NCBI GenBank assembly: GCA_019695115.1
Contig: JAIBAP010000045.1
Location: 1-47,011, forward strand
Direction of reading: 5' to 3'
Length of the DNA stretch: 47,011 nt
DNA from: Caldilineales bacterium
GTDB taxonomy: Bacteria > Chloroflexota > Anaerolineae > J102
Below are positions 8,884 to 18,001 of the stretch, piece by piece (within the stretch, counting starts at the first letter, position 1; each line of letters begins with the position of its first letter). Made by a program: the position numbers and the translations under genes. The notes beneath the pieces are model-generated. The model had not been told where the DNA came from. It did not search any database and saw only the letters and a list, made by a program, of their open reading frames with translations.

Positions 8884-11712
8884 TCACCTCACTCCCCCCC
8901 GCAACGCCATCGCAATCTCCTCCTGATCCACCGGCAGCCGGTCGATGCGCACGCCCACGGCGTTGTAGATGGCATTGGTGATGGCCGGGGTGGTGGGAAT
9001 GCTGACGATCTCGCCCACGCCCTTGCCGCCATATGGCCCCGCCGCCGCCGGATGCTCGACATGGATGACCACGATCTCCGGCGCCTGGACGATGGACGGC
9101 ATCCGGTAGCGGGCCAACCGGTCCGAGAAAGGCACGCCGTTTTCGACGATGAAATGCTCGGTGAGCGCATTCCCCAGCCCCATCATCACCCCGCCTTCCA
9201 CCTGCCCCACCATCCCCAAGGGGTTGAGCACCTTGCCCACATCGGTGGCGGCGATGATCGTCAACACCCTCACCTCACCGGTGCGCGTGTCCACCTCGAC
9301 TTCGGCCGCCTGGGCCGCAAACGAAAAGGCGAAATGCATGTCGCCGCCCTGTCCCAGCGGCTTCGTCTCCGGCGCCCAGTATTCGTACAGAGCCTTCGCC
9401 GTCCGCCCCTCTGCCTTCATCATCCCCACCACCTCGCCCAGCGGCACCTGGTGGCCGTTGACATAAGCCAGGCCCTCGCTGAAGCGAATCTGCTCCGGCG
9501 GGAGGTCGTATCGCTCGGCCAGGGTGCGGGCCATGCCCTCGCGCAGGGTGATGGCCGCATAACGCACGGCGTTGCCGGTGACGAAGGTCTGGCGCGAGGC
9601 GGTGGTGGGGCCGCCGTCGGGGGTCAGGTCGGTGTCCATTACCAGCGCCCGCACACGGTTCGGGTCGAGCCTGAACTCCTCGGCCGTGATCATCTGCATC
9701 ACCGTCACTAACCCCTGGCCCAGCTCAGCCGACGAGCTGCGCGCCTCCAGCGTGCCGTCCTCGAACAGTTCGACTTCGGCCAGCGCCTTGTCGGGGGCGC
9801 CGCCGCCCAGACCGGTGTTTTTGTAGCCCACGGCAAAGCCCCAGGCCCGCAGCAGATGGGCGGCGGCGGGATCGGGGCGGGGAGCGAAGGGGTTTTCGCC
9901 GCCTCGGCGGCGCATTTCCGCCTCTACAAGGTCGATGCATTCGCTCAAACCAACGCTTTCGTGTAGTAATTGGCCGGTATTGGTCGTGCTACCCAGCCGC
10001 AGCGCGTTCTGGCGGCGCAGATCGACCGGGTCGCGGCCCAGGGTCGCGGCCAGTGTGTCCATCAGGCTCTCGATGGCGAAGGCCGATTGGGTGACGCCAA
10101 AGCCGCGGAAAGCGCCAGCGGGCGGGTTGTTGGTGTACATCGCATAGCAATCGGCCTGGCAGTGGGGCGCGTCGTAGGGGCCGGCCGAGTGGGTGGTGGC
10201 GCGGGTCATCACCTTCTCGCCCAGCGAGGCATAGGCGCCGGTGTCGCCGTACAGCTCGGTCTCCACGGCGGTCAGGCGACCATCCTTTGTGGCGCCCATC
10301 TTGACCCGGATCTGGGTGGCGTGGCGCTTGGGGTGGGCGATCAGGCTTTCGTGGCGGTCGTAGAGCAGCTTGACCGGCCTGCCCGTGGCGTTGGCAAGCA
10401 ATGCGGCGTGGATCTGCCCGGCGATGTCCTCCTTGCCGCCGAAGCCGCCGCCCATCAGCTGGCCCACCACGCGCACCCGACCATCGGGCCAGCCGAAGGT
10501 GCGGGCGACCTGGTGGCGGTCCTGGTAGGGGATCTGCGAGCCGACGTAGATTTCCATGCGGCCGTCGGGCAGCGGCCGGGCGATGCTGCACTCCGGTTCC
10601 AGAAAGGCGTGGTCGGTGATGGCCGTGTGATAGGTGTGCTCCAGGATCACATCCGCCTCGGCAAAACCAAGCCCCACATCGCCCTTGCGCACCTTGATGT
10701 GTTTCAGTAAATTGCCCTTTTCGTGTAGTGAAATACTGTCGTCCTGCCTGGCCTGCACCGGGCTGGAGATGACCGGCTGCGCTTCCAGCTCGATCTCGAT
10801 CAGCGCCAACGCCTGTGACGCGATCTCACGCGTCTCGGCGGCGACGATGGCGATGGCGTCGCCCACGTAGCGTGCTCGCTCACCCACGCCGATCAGGCTC
10901 GGCCAATCGAAGATGACCAGGCCGTGGTTGTGCTCGGCAGGGATGTCGGCGGCCGTCAGCACTGCCGCCACGCCGGGCAGAGCCTGCGCCCGGCTGGTGT
11001 CGATCCGGCGGACGATGGCGTGCGGGACTTCGGCCCGCTTGACGCCGGCGTGCAGCATGTCCTCGAAGCTGAGGTCGTCGGTGTATATGGCCGCGCCTGT
11101 GACTTTGTCGACGGCGTCAGCGCGGATGACGGGGGCGCCGATGACGTGCAGCGGCTGGCCGGAGAGCGGAACCGAGGGCGGGGGCACAGGATCGCCGGTG
11201 CGCAGCGAATGAGCGGCGGCCAGGATGGCGCGTTCGATAGTGGGGTAGCCGGCGCAGCGGCAGAGCGTGTCCTTGAGCGCATGCCGGATTTCGTCCGGGC
11301 TGGCGTCGGGTTGGCGGTTCAGGAGGGCGGCGGCGGTCATGAGCTGGCCAGGGATGCAGAAACCGCACTGGACGGCGCCGTAAGTCACGAAGGCTTGTTG
11401 CAGGGGATGTAGATCGCCATGCGTGGTGCGTGGTGCGTGGTGCGTCCCGGATGGGGGAGCGCAGGTGGCGGCGAGGCCCTCGATGGTGGTGATCGCACGG
11501 CCCTGGGCGCGGGCGGCGGGGTAGATGCAGGCCAGTTGCGGTTCGCCATCGACCCAGACCGTGCACGAGCCGCATTCGGCTTCCTCGCAGCCGATTTTCG
11601 TGCCGGTCAGATGGAGTCGTTGGCGCAGGAGTTGGGCCAGGGTTTCGCCGGGCTGGGAGTCTAGGGCGACGGCCTTGCCATTGACGGTGAGGTGAAGTGT
11701 GTGTGTGGGCAT
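8884..11712 (-). CDS. Xanthine dehydrogenase/aldehyde oxidase family, fused 2Fe-2S and molybdopterin subunits
   Basis: 942 residues. Residues 1-~165 hold both 2Fe-2S clusters (C42, C47, C50, C62; C116, C119, C151, C153). From ~190 on is the Mo-cofactor subunit with GGGFGGKED, PAGAFRGFGVTQSAF and the catalytic Glu in GKGVGE near the C-terminus. It lacks the VAYXCSFR loop of Cu-containing CO dehydrogenase, so a purine or aldehyde-type hydroxylase is more likely. The FAD subunit is encoded separately at 14362-15240 in the same operon. GGAGG precedes the ATG. Residues ~86-99 are a repeat-encoded insertion between the two Fe-S subdomains. Substrate unknown. Confidence 0.88.
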   Translation of the reverse strand: MPTHTLHLTVNGKAVALDSQPGETLAQLLRQRLHLTGTKIGCEEAECGSCTVWVDGEPQLACIYPAARAQGRAITTIEGLAATCAPPSGTHHAPRTTHGDLHPLQQAFVTYGAVQCGFCIPGQLMTAAALLNRQPDASPDEIRHALKDTLCRCAGYPTIERAILAAAHSLRTGDPVPPPSVPLSGQPLHVIGAPVIRADAVDKVTGAAIYTDDLSFEDMLHAGVKRAEVPHAIVRRIDTSRAQALPGVAAVLTAADIPAEHNHGLVIFDWPSLIGVGERARYVGDAIAIVAAETREIASQALALIEIELEAQPVISSPVQARQDDSISLHEKGNLLKHIKVRKGDVGLGFAEADVILEHTYHTAITDHAFLEPECSIARPLPDGRMEIYVGSQIPYQDRHQVARTFGWPDGRVRVVGQLMGGGFGGKEDIAGQIHAALLANATGRPVKLLYDRHESLIAHPKRHATQIRVKMGATKDGRLTAVETELYGDTGAYASLGEKVMTRATTHSAGPYDAPHCQADCYAMYTNNPPAGAFRGFGVTQSAFAIESLMDTLAATLGRDPVDLRRQNALRLGSTTNTGQLLHESVGLSECIDLVEAEMRRRGGENPFAPRPDPAAAHLLRAWGFAVGYKNTGLGGGAPDKALAEVELFEDGTLEARSSSAELGQGLVTVMQMITAEEFRLDPNRVRALVMDTDLTPDGGPTTASRQTFVTGNAVRYAAITLREGMARTLAERYDLPPEQIRFSEGLAYVNGHQVPLGEVVGMMKAEGRTAKALYEYWAPETKPLGQGGDMHFAFSFAAQAAEVEVDTRTGEVRVLTIIAATDVGKVLNPLGMVGQVEGGVMMGLGNALTEHFIVENGVPFSDRLARYRMPSIVQAPEIVVIHVEHPAAAGPYGGKGVGEIVSIPTTPAITNAIYNAVGVRIDRLPVDQEEIAMALRGGVR
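11418..11450 (-). repeat. Repeat-encoded insertion in the Mo-hydroxylase
   Basis: CATGCGTGGTGCGTGGTG words encode THHAPRTTHG in the loop between Fe-S subdomains, where relatives usually run directly into the GELHPLQQAF-like segment. The words match the GCGTGGTG/CACCACGCA repeats found in intergenic DNA at 39.8-39.9 kb. Confidence 0.75.
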
Positions 11713-11740
11713 GGGGACCTCCGCAATTTGTGACTTTGTG

Positions 11741-13084
11741 TCAAGGCAGACCGTTCTCGAAACAGTAATAGAGGGTTTGATAGGCCTGGCGGAATTCGAT
11801 CACGTCTTCCAACACGCTGTTGGGCGGTTCTTTGGCGATCAGCACGCGGGCGATGAAGCCGGCAACCTGCTCCATCTGCGTTTCCTTCATCCCCAGCCGC
11901 GTCAGCTCGATGGCGCCCATGCGCAGGCCACTGGGCCGATCCCAATCTTCGGGCCGGTCGGTGGGGAGTAGGTTCTTGTTGGTGATGATGTTCGCTCGCG
12001 CCAGCAGATGGGCCACCTCCAGGCCGCCGCCCAGCTGACCGACATCGGCGATGACCTGGTGGGTGGCCGTATAGCCTTTGTGTTTGCCCAGGATGGGGAC
12101 GCCGCGGGCATCGAGGGCGGCGGCCAGCGCCTGCGCGTTGCGCACGATCTGGGCCATGTAGACTTTGCCGAAGCCGATCATCTCGGCGGCGGCGACGGCC
12201 AGAGCCGCCACCCGGTTGACCTGGTGCGTGGCGGCCAGCACGGGGAAGATGGCATGGGTGAGGGGGACGGTCAGGGCGGGGTCGTTCCAGAGGATCATGC
12301 CGCTCTGCGGGCCGCTGAACGTCTTGCCGGCGGAGCCGGTGAGCACATCGGCGCCTTCGGCCAGCGGATTCTGGAATTGGCCGCCGGCGATCAGCCCGGC
12401 CTGGTGGGCGCCATCGAAAAAGACCTTGCCGCCCCATTCTTGCACCACCTCGGCGATGGCAGCCACAGGCAACGGGAACAGTGTCATCGACAGGCCCAAC
12501 GCCACCACTTTGGGCCGCACCAACGGCGCCATACGGCGGAACAGATCGATATCGACCGTCAACTCCACGGGATCGAAGGGGATGTCGACGATCTTCAGCC
12601 CGCGCTGCCCGGCCGGGCCGTCGATACGATTGCTGGAATGGCCGCCAAACGGCTGCGCCACGCTCATGATCACATCCCCCGGTTCGGTCAGGGCCTGGTA
12701 GACGGCCATATTGCCCAACATGCTGCCCATCAAACGGTGATCGGCATAGTGGCAGCCAAAGGCTTGCTTGAGCAGTTCCACGCAGAGGGCTTCGACTTCG
12801 TCGATGTATTGGGTGCCGGCGAACCAACGTTGCACCGAGCCGATGTGCCCCTCGGCCGCGCGTGTGCCGATCTCGGACGCCAGCAGCGCCCGGACGGCCG
12901 GGCTGGTGGGGGCTTCGGGGGCCAGCAGGTTGAGGCACTGCTGTCCGCGCCAGGTTTCGTTGCGCTTGACGGCGTCCAGCACGGCTTGTTGCACGGCCGC
13001 AGCCGATGGGCAGGCGTCCAGGATAGCGCGCGCTTGGGCGAGGATGGCGGGATCGTGGACTTCGGTGGGTGCCTTTGTGGTCAT
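11741..13084 (-). CDS. Serine hydroxymethyltransferase-like PLP enzyme
   Basis: 447 residues with the fold-type I layout of GlyA. Asp224 and His227 (FFDGAHQAGLIAGG) and the HGGH-like GGHSS segment are kept. The PLP lysine would be K254, but the surrounding GSAGKTFSGPQSG differs from the usual TTTHKTLRGPRGG, and the YYGG substrate loop reads RWFAGTQYID. It therefore looks like a divergent paralogue, possibly acting on another amino acid. It sits between the MFS gene and the Fe-S/Mo subunit, 13 and 28 bases away. A role in disposal of glycine from purine breakdown is speculation. Confidence 0.75.
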   Translation of the reverse strand: MTTKAPTEVHDPAILAQARAILDACPSAAAVQQAVLDAVKRNETWRGQQCLNLLAPEAPTSPAVRALLASEIGTRAAEGHIGSVQRWFAGTQYIDEVEALCVELLKQAFGCHYADHRLMGSMLGNMAVYQALTEPGDVIMSVAQPFGGHSSNRIDGPAGQRGLKIVDIPFDPVELTVDIDLFRRMAPLVRPKVVALGLSMTLFPLPVAAIAEVVQEWGGKVFFDGAHQAGLIAGGQFQNPLAEGADVLTGSAGKTFSGPQSGMILWNDPALTVPLTHAIFPVLAATHQVNRVAALAVAAAEMIGFGKVYMAQIVRNAQALAAALDARGVPILGKHKGYTATHQVIADVGQLGGGLEVAHLLARANIITNKNLLPTDRPEDWDRPSGLRMGAIELTRLGMKETQMEQVAGFIARVLIAKEPPNSVLEDVIEFRQAYQTLYYCFENGLP

Positions 13085-13097
13085 AAGAGGGTGTACT

Positions 13098-14345
13098 TCA
13101 GGTCAGTTTGCGCATGGAAGGCAGCCGCAGCCAGATCAAGGCGGCGGTGAGGGCCAGAACGACAGCGCAAAAGAGAACGATGCCAGACTCGCCCAACCAG
13201 TGGGCGCCGCCCCCGGCCAGCAGCGAACCCAACGGCATGGCGCCAAAAAAGACCAGGGTGTAGATGCCCATCACCCGCCCGCGCAGGGCGTCGGGGACGG
13301 CGGTCTGCACCAGAGAGTTGGAGATATTGGCCTGGACCATGAACGCCCAGCCCAAGCCCATCATGGCCACCATCGACAGCGGTAGCCAGCGGGCGATGGC
13401 GAAAACAGCCAGGACGACCGGCATCATCAGGCTACCGATCGTCCACATCCGCCCGCGCGGCTGACGTTGGCCCAACCAGGCGATCAGCAGCGCCCCCGTC
13501 AGTGAGCCGATCCCGCGCGCCGAGAGCAGCAGGCCGTTGGTCTTGACATCGCCGCCCAGGATGTCGACCGACCAGGCCGGGAGAAGCGTGAGGATGCTGA
13601 CGCCAAACAGACTGATCATGCCCAGGTTGAGGATGATCGCGCGGATGGTGGGATGGGCGGAGGTGTAGCGCAGCCCTTCTTTCAATTGGGATAGCGCCGA
13701 ACTGCGTTTGGGCTGCGACGCCTGTGGCGCCAGCTTCATCAGCAGCAAGGCGACGATGACGGCGATGAAGGAGAGGCCGTTGATGGTGAAGCACCAGGCC
13801 GGGCCGAGCAGGGCATAGACGGCGGCGGCAATGGCCGGGCCAACGACCACGGCGGCGTTGAACATGGTGGCGTTGAGGGCGATGGCATTGGTCAGGTCGT
13901 CGCGATCCACCAATTCGACCACGAAAGCCTGCCTTGCCGGCGCATCGAAGGCGTTGGCAACCCCCAGCGCCAGGGCGATGGCGATGATGTGCCAGGGGAG
14001 GATGCGGCCGGTGAATACCAGCCCGGCCAGCAAGAAGGCCAGCACCATCATGGCGCTCTGCGTGATCACCATCAAGGTGCGCCGGGACATGCGGTCGGCA
14101 ATGACGCCGCCGTAGAGGGTGAACAACCACGATGGCAATCCAGAGGCAAAGCCGACGTAACCCAGGAAAGCCGGGGACTTGGTCAGCTCGAACATCAGGT
14201 AGCCCTGGGCAGTGGCCTGCATCCAGGTGCCCACCAATGAAACCAACTGGCCGATGAACCACAAGCGGTAGTTGGGCGAGTGCAGCGAGACGAAAGTCCG
14301 CTGCAAGCTGCGCGAGGCGCGCGTCATAACGGAGGCGGTTTGCAT
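13098..14345 (-). CDS. MFS transporter (EntS/MFS_3 type)
   Basis: 415 residues, about twelve hydrophobic helices. The segment SPNYRLWFIGQLVSLVGTWMQ and the loop ADRMSRRTLM are typical of the MFS_3 group of exporters. It lies within the Mo-hydroxylase operon, 16 bases after the FAD-subunit gene, which suggests transport of the substrate or product, though members of this group export varied compounds. ATG 14345 is chosen for its position just after the upstream stop; ATG 14327 is possible. Confidence 0.85.
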   Translation of the reverse strand: MQTASVMTRASRSLQRTFVSLHSPNYRLWFIGQLVSLVGTWMQATAQGYLMFELTKSPAFLGYVGFASGLPSWLFTLYGGVIADRMSRRTLMVITQSAMMVLAFLLAGLVFTGRILPWHIIAIALALGVANAFDAPARQAFVVELVDRDDLTNAIALNATMFNAAVVVGPAIAAAVYALLGPAWCFTINGLSFIAVIVALLLMKLAPQASQPKRSSALSQLKEGLRYTSAHPTIRAIILNLGMISLFGVSILTLLPAWSVDILGGDVKTNGLLLSARGIGSLTGALLIAWLGQRQPRGRMWTIGSLMMPVVLAVFAIARWLPLSMVAMMGLGWAFMVQANISNSLVQTAVPDALRGRVMGIYTLVFFGAMPLGSLLAGGGAHWLGESGIVLFCAVVLALTAALIWLRLPSMRKLT

Positions 14346-14361
14346 GGGCTTTGGTAAGGAT

Positions 14362-15240
14362 TCAGTCTGCCGGAGTTTGTTCCCAGGCAGCGAGCATTGT
14401 TTCGTGTAGCAAAACGCCGGCCAAATGCCGCCGATAAGCGGCAGATGCCCGGTGGGGGCTGGTGCGGAAGCGGGTTTCGGCCAGGAGGGCGTCGAGGGCG
14501 GCGTCGAGGGCGGCGCTTGTAGGCGCCTGACCGGACAACGTCGCCTCGGTCTGGCGCAGGCGGCGGGGTGTGGGGCCGGCCGGCCCGGCCGCCAGCCGGA
14601 TCGAGGCAATCACCCCGCCCGACCGCCGTAGCCAAACCCCCATATTGAGGATGGCGATAGCCACGCCCTGCGGACGCATCACTCGGCGGAAGGCCGAGGC
14701 TTCACCGCTCCCGCGCCGGGCCAGGTGGAAGCCGACGAGGAGATCGGCGGTGGGGTGGAGGGCCGATTGGCCGGGGCCGCGATAGAGGTCGGCGACAGGA
14801 AGCAGGCGGCGTCCCCCGGTGCTGGCGATCTCGGCCTTTGCATCCAGGGCAATCAGGGCGATGGCGCCATCGCCAGCAGGCAGGGCGTGGGCGACGTTGC
14901 CGCCGAGCGTGGCCGTGTTGCGCACCTGTGGCCCGCCGATCAGGGCGCAGGCCTCGACCAACGCCGGGACGTGCTCGGCCAGGAGCGGAGAATCAACCAG
15001 GCGGGACAAGGGGACGGCCGCGCCGACGAAGATGCCATCTTCCTGTTTTTCCACAGCCGTCATTTCGACGATGCGGGTCACGTCCACCAGGGTGTGGACG
15101 GGGGCATGGCGGCCCTGCTCGATGTCGAGCAGGAGGTCGGTGCCGCCGCCGATGATGCAGGCCGGGCCGGGCGCATTGGAAAGGGCGACCAGGGCATCGG
15201 TGACGGAGTCAGCCAGGTGGTAGGTTTGCCAGCGGGTCAT
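14362..15240 (-). CDS. Molybdenum hydroxylase FAD-binding subunit
   Basis: 292 residues of the CoxM/XdhB type. ACIIGGGTDLLLD and NTATLGGNVAHALPAGD are the two FAD-binding motifs of the family. It passes electrons from the Fe-S clusters of the 942-residue partner to NAD+ or a quinone. First gene of the operon, followed by the MFS gene, the SHMT-like gene and the Fe-S/Mo subunit. It is unusual for the FAD subunit to be split from its partner by two genes. Confidence 0.9.
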   Translation of the reverse strand: MTRWQTYHLADSVTDALVALSNAPGPACIIGGGTDLLLDIEQGRHAPVHTLVDVTRIVEMTAVEKQEDGIFVGAAVPLSRLVDSPLLAEHVPALVEACALIGGPQVRNTATLGGNVAHALPAGDGAIALIALDAKAEIASTGGRRLLPVADLYRGPGQSALHPTADLLVGFHLARRGSGEASAFRRVMRPQGVAIAILNMGVWLRRSGGVIASIRLAAGPAGPTPRRLRQTEATLSGQAPTSAALDAALDALLAETRFRTSPHRASAAYRRHLAGVLLHETMLAAWEQTPAD

Positions 15241-15283
15241 GGGGGCGAAGTATAGGTCAGGCCGCAGAAATTGAAAAACGGGG

Positions 15284-16462
15284 TCAGGCCAGACGGGTCA
15301 GGCGCGGGGTCGCAATGGGGAAGTAGGCCGGGCGAAGCCAGGAGGCCAGGCGCAAGAGCAGCGGCGCCAGCGTCCAGGCGGATTGGGCCAGCCCCGGACG
15401 CCCGCTCAGCCGATACAGCAGGGTCGCGACCTGGCTGCGACCCCGCAATTGGCGCAAGATCGGATCGTTGCCAATGCGCTGCGTATAGTCATCGAAGCTG
15501 AAATCGTCTTGCTGGAAGGCGGTGAGGATCGCAGCAGCTGCGACCTTGCCATAGGCCAGGGCAAAGCTGATGCCCTCGCCCAGAAGCGGGTCGGCCCCGG
15601 CGGCGTCGCCGGCGAGGAGGACGTGTGGGCGCGAGAGGACGGCGGCACTATCGAACCAGTGCAGGGGATGGCCTTTCAGGGCGTATTCCGGCAGGTGAAG
15701 ATTCCGGCGCGCCAATGCCTCGGCCAGGACGTTCTTCAGATCGAGGCGCGGGCCGCCAGCAACGGCGCGGCTATCGTAGACGCCACGGTTCATGAATGGC
15801 TGGCCGCCGACCAGGCTGGGGAAGTCCCAATAGTAGCCCTGCAATCCCCGCCGTAGCGGCGTGAAATCGAACACGGCCCGGCCCTGGGCAAAGGCCGGGT
15901 GGTCGCCGGCTTCGGGCGTCAGCACCTCCAGCAGGCGGGCCTTGCGGCCGCCGTCGTCCCAGTGCAGGCTGCGGCGCACGGCGCCGTTGGAGCCATCCGC
16001 GGCCACCAGCACCCGCGCCCGGTAGGCCCCCCGCTCAGTCTGCACTTCGATCCCGTCCGGCTGCGCAACAACGCCCGCGATCGCTTCGCCCTGGCGCACC
16101 TCCACACCCTGTTTCTCGCCCTGCTGTACCAGCCAGTGGTCGAACTCATCGCGGCGGACGACGCGAAAGGCCGGCGCACCGTGCAGCACATAGGCGACCT
16201 CGCCCAAGACGAAGTGGACTTCGTCGATGGTGATGTGCACCGAGTCGAACTCCAAGCCCAGGCCGGTCAGGATGTCGGCGCCGGGCTGGGTGACGCCGCC
16301 ACCGCACAGTTTGGGGCGCGGGAAGATGGCTTTGTCCACCACCAGGATGCGCCGCGCCCAGGACGGGTCGGCCCGGCAAAGGTGCAGGGCCGTGGACATG
16401 CCGGCCGGGCCGGCGCCAGCAATGAGGACATCGACTCCTGTGACCGCTGGCGGCGCGGACAT
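15284..16462 (-). CDS. Geranylgeranyl reductase family flavoprotein
   Basis: 392 residues. The N-terminal Rossmann motif GAGPAGMSTALHL (16-28) binds FAD, and LLAGDAAGADPLLGEGIS is the second FAD motif of the geranylgeranyl reductase/GGR family. PKLCGGGVTQPG after the first motif is also family-typical. Members reduce isoprenoid chains or hydroxylate aromatic compounds. It begins ten bases after lysK ends, so it may ride on the lysine operon transcript although no role there is expected. Confidence 0.82.
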   Translation of the reverse strand: MSAPPAVTGVDVLIAGAGPAGMSTALHLCRADPSWARRILVVDKAIFPRPKLCGGGVTQPGADILTGLGLEFDSVHITIDEVHFVLGEVAYVLHGAPAFRVVRRDEFDHWLVQQGEKQGVEVRQGEAIAGVVAQPDGIEVQTERGAYRARVLVAADGSNGAVRRSLHWDDGGRKARLLEVLTPEAGDHPAFAQGRAVFDFTPLRRGLQGYYWDFPSLVGGQPFMNRGVYDSRAVAGGPRLDLKNVLAEALARRNLHLPEYALKGHPLHWFDSAAVLSRPHVLLAGDAAGADPLLGEGISFALAYGKVAAAAILTAFQQDDFSFDDYTQRIGNDPILRQLRGRSQVATLLYRLSGRPGLAQSAWTLAPLLLRLASWLRPAYFPIATPRLTRLA

Positions 16463-16472
16463 GGCCGCGGAC

Positions 16473-17600
16473 TTAGCCAGCCTCCGCCGTCAGGCGGCGC
16501 AGGGCCTCGGCCAGCACCGCCACCCCGCGCTCCCATTCTGCGATCTCGACGTGTTCATCGGGAGTGTGGTCGAGGGTGCTGTCGCCGGGGCCGTAGGCGA
16601 TGATCGGGCAGCGCCAGACCGGGCCGACGATGTTCATGTCGGAGGTGCCGGTCTTGAGGACGAAGCCCGGCTGCCCGCCCTGCGCCCGGATCGACGGCAG
16701 AAAAGCTCGCACCAGGGGGGTGTTCTTGTCCGACCAATAGGCCACCTCCTCGCCCCGGAACTCCAGCTCGCACCCGCCGGCCTCGGCCCGCAGCACATCT
16801 TTGAGGTCATCGGGGCCGAAATCGGGCGGAAGACGGAAGCCCAGTTGCAGGTGGGCGGTCTGGATCAGGCCGTCGGTCTGTTCGTCGAAGCTGCGCAGCG
16901 AGGGCAGCACCTGATCCCAGGGCCGCTGCCGCCCGACATTGATCTCGTTCACCCGTTCGCGCACCCGGTCCCAGTAGCCGACGGCCAGTTCGCAGGCGCT
17001 GGGGATGGGGTTGGCCGTGTGCGAGACCGGCTGCCGGGCCACGACCTCGACCAGCATCCGCCCCTTGTACCCCAGCGTGATCCGATTCCAGCCGCTCGGC
17101 TCGCCGATGACGACCAGCGCCGGCCGATACTGGGTGAGGGCGAAGTGGGCGCCGCGCGAGGTCACGGCTTCCTCCTCGGTGGCCCCGATGACGATGATGC
17201 GGTAGCCCGGCTGCGGCCCGACCCCGGCTGCGGCCACGGCGAAGGCAGCCAACGGGCCTTTGGCGTCGACCGACCCGCGGCCAAAGAGTTTGCCGTTCTG
17301 GATGCGCACCGGCACCAGCCCGCCGACGGTGTCGATGTGCCCCAAGAGGATGATGTCCTGCTGCCTGCCGCCCTGCCCCGGCCCGCCATCGAGGATGCCG
17401 ACGGCGTTGCCGCCCTCATCGACGAAGGCGCTGAAGCCGTTGCCCGCCATCCACCCGGCCAGGAAGTGGGCGGCCTGGCTTTCTTGTGTGGAGACGGAGG
17501 GGATGCCGACGAGGGAGTAGAGGAGGTCGATGCCGCGGGAGGAGACGGCGTCGTGGGGACGGCGGGGTGGGTGGGGTGGGGTGCGGGTGCGGTTGGTCAT
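16473..17600 (-). CDS. lysK: [LysW]-lysine hydrolase
   Basis: Releases lysine from the LysW carrier, the last step of the pathway. 375 residues, M20 peptidase family. Metal ligands: H88 and D90 in LLGHIDTVGG, D112 in GRGSVDAKGP, and catalytic/ligand Glu in ATEEEAVTSRG (~142-144). The close relation to other LysK proteins and the linked lys genes separate it from ArgE and DapE. The first ~20 residues are Pro/Arg/Thr-rich and unlike the family; the true start may be internal. It is separated from the homoaconitase gene by the antisense hicB. Confidence 0.9.
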   Translation of the reverse strand: MTNRTRTPPHPPRRPHDAVSSRGIDLLYSLVGIPSVSTQESQAAHFLAGWMAGNGFSAFVDEGGNAVGILDGGPGQGGRQQDIILLGHIDTVGGLVPVRIQNGKLFGRGSVDAKGPLAAFAVAAAGVGPQPGYRIIVIGATEEEAVTSRGAHFALTQYRPALVVIGEPSGWNRITLGYKGRMLVEVVARQPVSHTANPIPSACELAVGYWDRVRERVNEINVGRQRPWDQVLPSLRSFDEQTDGLIQTAHLQLGFRLPPDFGPDDLKDVLRAEAGGCELEFRGEEVAYWSDKNTPLVRAFLPSIRAQGGQPGFVLKTGTSDMNIVGPVWRCPIIAYGPGDSTLDHTPDEHVEIAEWERGVAVLAEALRRLTAEAG

Positions 17601-17719
17601 GGGGGTGTATTGCGTGTTGCGTGTTGCGTATTGATTCGCGCTTCAACTTAGAACCACACTTCGGCGCATCGGTGTGTGTGCGGTTTTTGGGCAATTATGC
17701 TGTGACTTCACATCTGGCG

Positions 17720-17725
17720 TATAAT
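17720..17725 (+). promoter_or_regulatory. Candidate -10 box of hicB
   Basis: A perfect TATAAT at 17720-17725, 28 bases before the hicB ATG, with GGAGG at 17743-17747 as ribosome binding site. No good -35 hexamer is seen at the right distance (ATGCTG), so strength is uncertain. Confidence 0.5.
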
Positions 17726-17752
17726 CTATCCAAGATTTTCTCGGAGGCAAGG

Positions 17753-18001
17753 ATGCAAAAGGTTCTACAACTCACCGCGGTTGTCGAGCGCGAAGGCGAT
17801 GGCTATGTCGCCACCTGCCCGGAATTGGATGTCGTTAGCCAGGGTGACACGGTCGAAAACGCGCGTCTCAATCTGCTCGAAGCGGTGGAGGGGTTCTTCG
17901 AAGCGGCTTCGCCTTTGGAGGTTCGACGCCGGACGGAATCAACTTCACAGCACGATGTCCGTTCGGGGCAGACTCTTATCTCGTGTCAAATCGAGGTCTG
18001 A
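17753..18001 (+). CDS. HicB family antitoxin-like protein, orphan
   Basis: 82 residues. The N-terminal [32 protein letters not shown] is the HicB partial RNase H-like fold ([20 protein letters not shown] and [19 protein letters not shown]). HicB normally neutralises the HicA mRNA endonuclease encoded next to it; no HicA frame exists on either side. It runs opposite to the lysine operon, and its last 57 bases overlap the end of the homoaconitase gene. It may be a relic, a stand-alone regulator, or paired with a distant HicA. Confidence 0.75.
   Translation: MQKVLQLTAVVEREGDGYVATCPELDVVSQGDTVENARLNLLEAVEGFFEAASPLEVRRRTESTSQHDVRSGQTLISCQIEV

Noticed and set aside
8884-11712. Carbon monoxide dehydrogenase (CoxL)
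   Set aside because: The VAYXCSFR active loop with the Cu-binding Cys is missing; the loop reads PAGAFRGFGVTQ.
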